Assembly (NCBI GenBank): GCA_014529385.2
Contig: CM043942.1
Location: 64,391,184-64,451,183 of the forward strand
Reading direction: 5' to 3'
Source: Adiantum capillus-veneris
Lineage: Eukaryota; Streptophyta; Polypodiopsida; Polypodiales; Pteridaceae
Length of the DNA stretch: 60,000 nucleotides
The notes below the pieces were generated by a model. The model was given only the letters and a program-made list of their open reading frames with translations. It was not told the origin of the DNA and did no database searches. The translations under genes and the position numbers were made by a program. Shown piece by piece: positions 59,478-60,000 of the stretch (the stretch's first letter is position 1; the number at the start of each line of letters is the position of its first letter).

Positions 59478-60000
59478 TCTACGATTTGTGTCTTGTCTTC
59501 TTTTCCGATTACTCCTTTGTTCTTGCATCAAGGTGATCAAAGTCGCCTTTACCACTGTTAGCTTTTGTGTGCTGTGTAAATCGCTATATTGCTTCTACTT
59601 GATACGTGACTTAATTAAAGCCTGACAAAATCTAGTTAACTCCCCAAGTTAATAGCTTGCTTCAAAGGGCCATATCTGACATCATTCATGATAGATGACC
59701 ATCTATGAGCTATCATTGTCGATTTGTCCCCAAAGCTCATATACATCATGTACAGGGTATGTAGATGGCTATGGCTTCAGATTTGAAAAAAAATTGCATC
59801 TTTGGCTAGAGGTTTGACTTTAAAAAAAATTTAAACACCCTTAGCTTGTATTAGTTATTCATAGCCTTCTAACAAAGCTGGCTTGATTTAAACTTGTTTT
59901 TGACACTTTTTGGATTTCAATCTAGAAAATGACTAATGGGCATCTCTCGCACCTTCTGATTTCCAAACACATGTAGAACCAATGATGGTGATAAAAATTT
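59478..60000. other. no recognisable gene
   Basis: The upstream helicase blocks (Q motif, motif I GxGKT) were looked for on the minus strand and not found. Confidence 0.55.

Overview
This window looks like nuclear DNA of a land plant with a large, transposon-rich genome. No intact host gene is visible. The supporting signs are Ty1/copia elements whose primer-binding sites match plant initiator tRNA-Met (TGGTATCAGAGC or a near match), decayed Ty3/gypsy elements, an L1-type LINE with APE endonuclease, and pure (GA/CT)n tracts of roughly 50 to 220 bp that recur about every 5 kb. The species cannot be told from the sequence; a fern-like or lycophyte-like giant genome is only a guess. No protein-coding organelle, bacterial or viral gene was recognised.

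Layout. 1-1.4 kb: end of a copia LTR (element B) joined to the 3' half of a copia-type gag (element A), then the 3' LTR of A. 1.4-10.7 kb: (CT)n tracts, two copies of an unnamed dispersed repeat (R), and a 5'-truncated L1 LINE on the minus strand (about 4.39-8.53 kb) with ORF1, endonuclease, reverse transcriptase and zinc finger all recognisable. 12.0-12.9 kb: a minisatellite built from short palindromes. 13.1-13.9 kb: remnant of a transposase-like gene. 14.2-15.8 kb: a second, older LINE remnant. 17.0-17.5 kb: facing (GA)n and (CT)n arrays. 17.9-27.2 kb: more R copies, split by a 6.36-kb LTR element with no recognisable proteins (element E, LARD-like, TSD ACAAC). 27.7-30.4 kb: decayed Ty3/gypsy element F. 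30.4-44.6 kb: mostly anonymous AT-rich DNA with fragments: a copia RT piece, a tandem repeat with a perfect 42-bp palindrome, an unrecognised broken gene, a gypsy RNase H piece, a possible gypsy LTR plus PBS with an unknown broken ORF (H), and a gypsy RT (G). 44.6-53.9 kb: gypsy element D (plus strand), interrupted by the youngest and best-preserved element, copia C (45071-49742, TSD AATTT, LTRs about 2.6% different). 53.9-58.1 kb: 5' part of copia B (minus strand). 58.1-58.4 kb: the 5' half of the same gag (A) seen at the left edge. 59.0-59.5 kb: a DEAD-box RNA helicase pseudogene.

The most informative structure joins the two ends of the window. The gag gene of A is split by a B LTR at both ends. 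The two halves lie 57.8 kb apart in opposite orientation, and the same 5-bp duplication (ATTGC) sits at each junction. The simplest reading is that B inserted into A once, and an inversion with one breakpoint inside B's reverse transcriptase (near 53.89 kb) and the other left of position 1 then pulled the halves apart.

The elements form a stack of nested insertions (B in A, C in D, E in R-type DNA). Hand-counted LTR differences give a rough order: C youngest (about 2.6%), then E (about 6-7%), then B (about 8%). Every mobile ORF has at least one stop, frameshift or deletion, so nothing here appears able to move on its own. All homology calls come from recognising motifs by eye; none was checked against a database.
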